Source: SAR86 cluster bacterium | GTDB lineage: Bacteria > Pseudomonadota > Gammaproteobacteria > Magnimaribacterales > D2472 | Assembly (NCBI GenBank): GCA_023703655.1 | Contig: CP097973.1 | Location: 924,170-988,169 of the forward strand | Length of the DNA: 64,000 nucleotides | Direction of reading: 5' to 3' | Part shown: in pieces, positions 63,657-64,000 of the stretch | Layout of the letters: the number at the start of each line of letters is the position of its first letter | Numbering within the stretch: position 1 is the stretch's first letter | Program-made: the position numbers and the translations under genes | Notes under the pieces: model-generated | The model's database searches: none | Told to the model about the DNA's origin: nothing | What the model saw: the letters and a program-made list of their open reading frames with translations, nothing else

Positions 63657-63970
63657 TTGAGAAAGAAGTCCAAGATTTTTGCAAACAGTATAAAGATATT
63701 TCATTTTCTGACAGAGCAAAAATTCCTTTTTCAGCTAAAGGTGGTAGGAACAAAAATACAATTAAAAGATCTGATTGGCAGAAAATCCTTATTGAAAAGG
63801 GTTACTTTGCTAGATCTGTTCCAAAAAAATATGGTGGTTATGGTGGTGAGACTGATATTTTAAAGAGTAGGATAATTGCATCTGAGTTCTCAAAATTTAA
63901 AATCCCAACACCCATGGGTGGTCAAGGAATAGATATGTTGGTTCCAACTTTATTAGAACTTAATTTATGA
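63623..63970 (+). CDS. Acyl-CoA dehydrogenase, N-terminal fragment cut by a direct repeat
   Basis: 115 residues match the N-domain of an acyl-CoA dehydrogenase: NEEYKSFEKEVQDFCKQY, the ILIEKGYFARSVPKKYGGYGG motif and STATIC-like helices up to IDMLVPTLLEL, where a full protein would go on through a middle FAD-binding domain. It stops (TGA at 63968) exactly where the gene's own start repeats: ATGAATCTTGAC recurs from 63967, in another frame. So the gene is either interrupted by a tandem duplication or this is a contig-end artefact. It follows the enoyl-CoA hydratase by 6 bases and probably belongs to the same operon. Confidence 0.75.
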   Translation: MNLDYNEEYKSFEKEVQDFCKQYKDISFSDRAKIPFSAKGGRNKNTIKRSDWQKILIEKGYFARSVPKKYGGYGGETDILKSRIIASEFSKFKIPTPMGGQGIDMLVPTLLELNL

Positions 63971-64000
63971 ATCTTGACTATAACGAAGAATATAAAAGTT
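63962..64000 (+). repeat. Second copy of the direct repeat, running off the window
   Basis: Identical to 63618-63656 over all 39 bases available. It carries a second ATG (63967) in a new frame, which would restart the same acyl-CoA dehydrogenase. The first mismatch, if any, lies beyond the window. Confidence 0.92.

Noticed and set aside
1..64000. CRISPR arrays, insertion sequences, prophage, toxin-antitoxin or restriction systems
   Set aside because: No regularly spaced repeats, transposase, integrase, phage structural or restriction/methylase gene was recognised among the coding frames; the only repeats seen are those listed.

Overview
The window is AT-rich (roughly one third G+C by eye, not counted) and packed almost wall to wall with genes. 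No gene-free stretch reaches 300 bases. Neighbouring genes often overlap by 4 or 8 bases, and several starts look like TTG or GTG. Gene content and order are gammaproteobacterial: lysC-alaS, uvrB, lexA beside topA, an AcnB-type aconitase, and the block leuC-leuD-leuB-asd-fimV-truA-trpF...accD-cvpA-purF. My best guess is a streamlined marine heterotroph of the SAR86 type. That is inference from base composition, packing and gene content, not a marker-gene result.

Layout. 1-11.3 kb (mostly minus): start of lysC, alaS, a dienelactone-hydrolase-like protein, a gamma-carbonic-anhydrase-like protein, two divergent Nudix hydrolases, a small NIF3-like protein, purL and uvrB. 11.3-20.2 kb: tRNA-Asn(GTT), a haloalkane dehalogenase, a small unknown protein, cysS, then plus-strand ppi-lpxH and an SOS-controlled umuDC pair, a DUF1289 protein and acnB. 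20.2-33.2 kb (minus): purF, cvpA, accD, trpA, trpB, trpF, truA, a FimV-like protein, asd, leuB, leuD, leuC, aroC. 33.2-38.9 kb (minus): the 2-methylcitrate (propionate) genes prpD-prpC-prpB, then queH, thrH and a 5'-nucleotidase. 38.9-45.9 kb: lexA with its SOS box, a small conserved protein, topA, pyrD, galU, a rhomboid protease and a broken nadK. 45.9-57.4 kb: a 5'-truncated sirtuin, zinc alcohol dehydrogenase, a pair of acyl-CoA dehydrogenases, mazG, an acyltransferase, an RraA-like protein, an F420-type luciferase-like oxidoreductase, a nitronate monooxygenase, a GH3 glycosidase, a monooxygenase-fold protein and a glutathione S-transferase. 57.4-64 kb (plus): an acyl-CoA carboxylase (beta and biotin-bearing alpha), an AtuA-like protein, a frameshifted enoyl-CoA hydratase and an acyl-CoA dehydrogenase.

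How it works together. Core genes cover branched-chain, aromatic, aspartate-family and purine biosynthesis, translation and DNA repair. The accessory part is catabolic: propionyl-CoA disposal by the methylcitrate cycle (AcnB probably does the hydration step), two acyl-CoA dehydrogenase systems, and an Atu/Liu-like carboxylase cluster whose carboxyltransferase lacks a motif I recall from methylcrotonyl- and geranyl-CoA carboxylases. LexA probably controls umuDC, itself and perhaps the divergent nucleotidase operon.

Three places look structurally broken and deserve checking: the nadK/sirtuin head-to-head junction near 45.87-45.90 kb, a one-base poly-A frameshift in the enoyl-CoA hydratase at 62.91 kb, and a 39-base or longer direct repeat (offset 344 bp) that runs into the window end. 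I found no CRISPR array, insertion sequence, prophage or recognised defence system.
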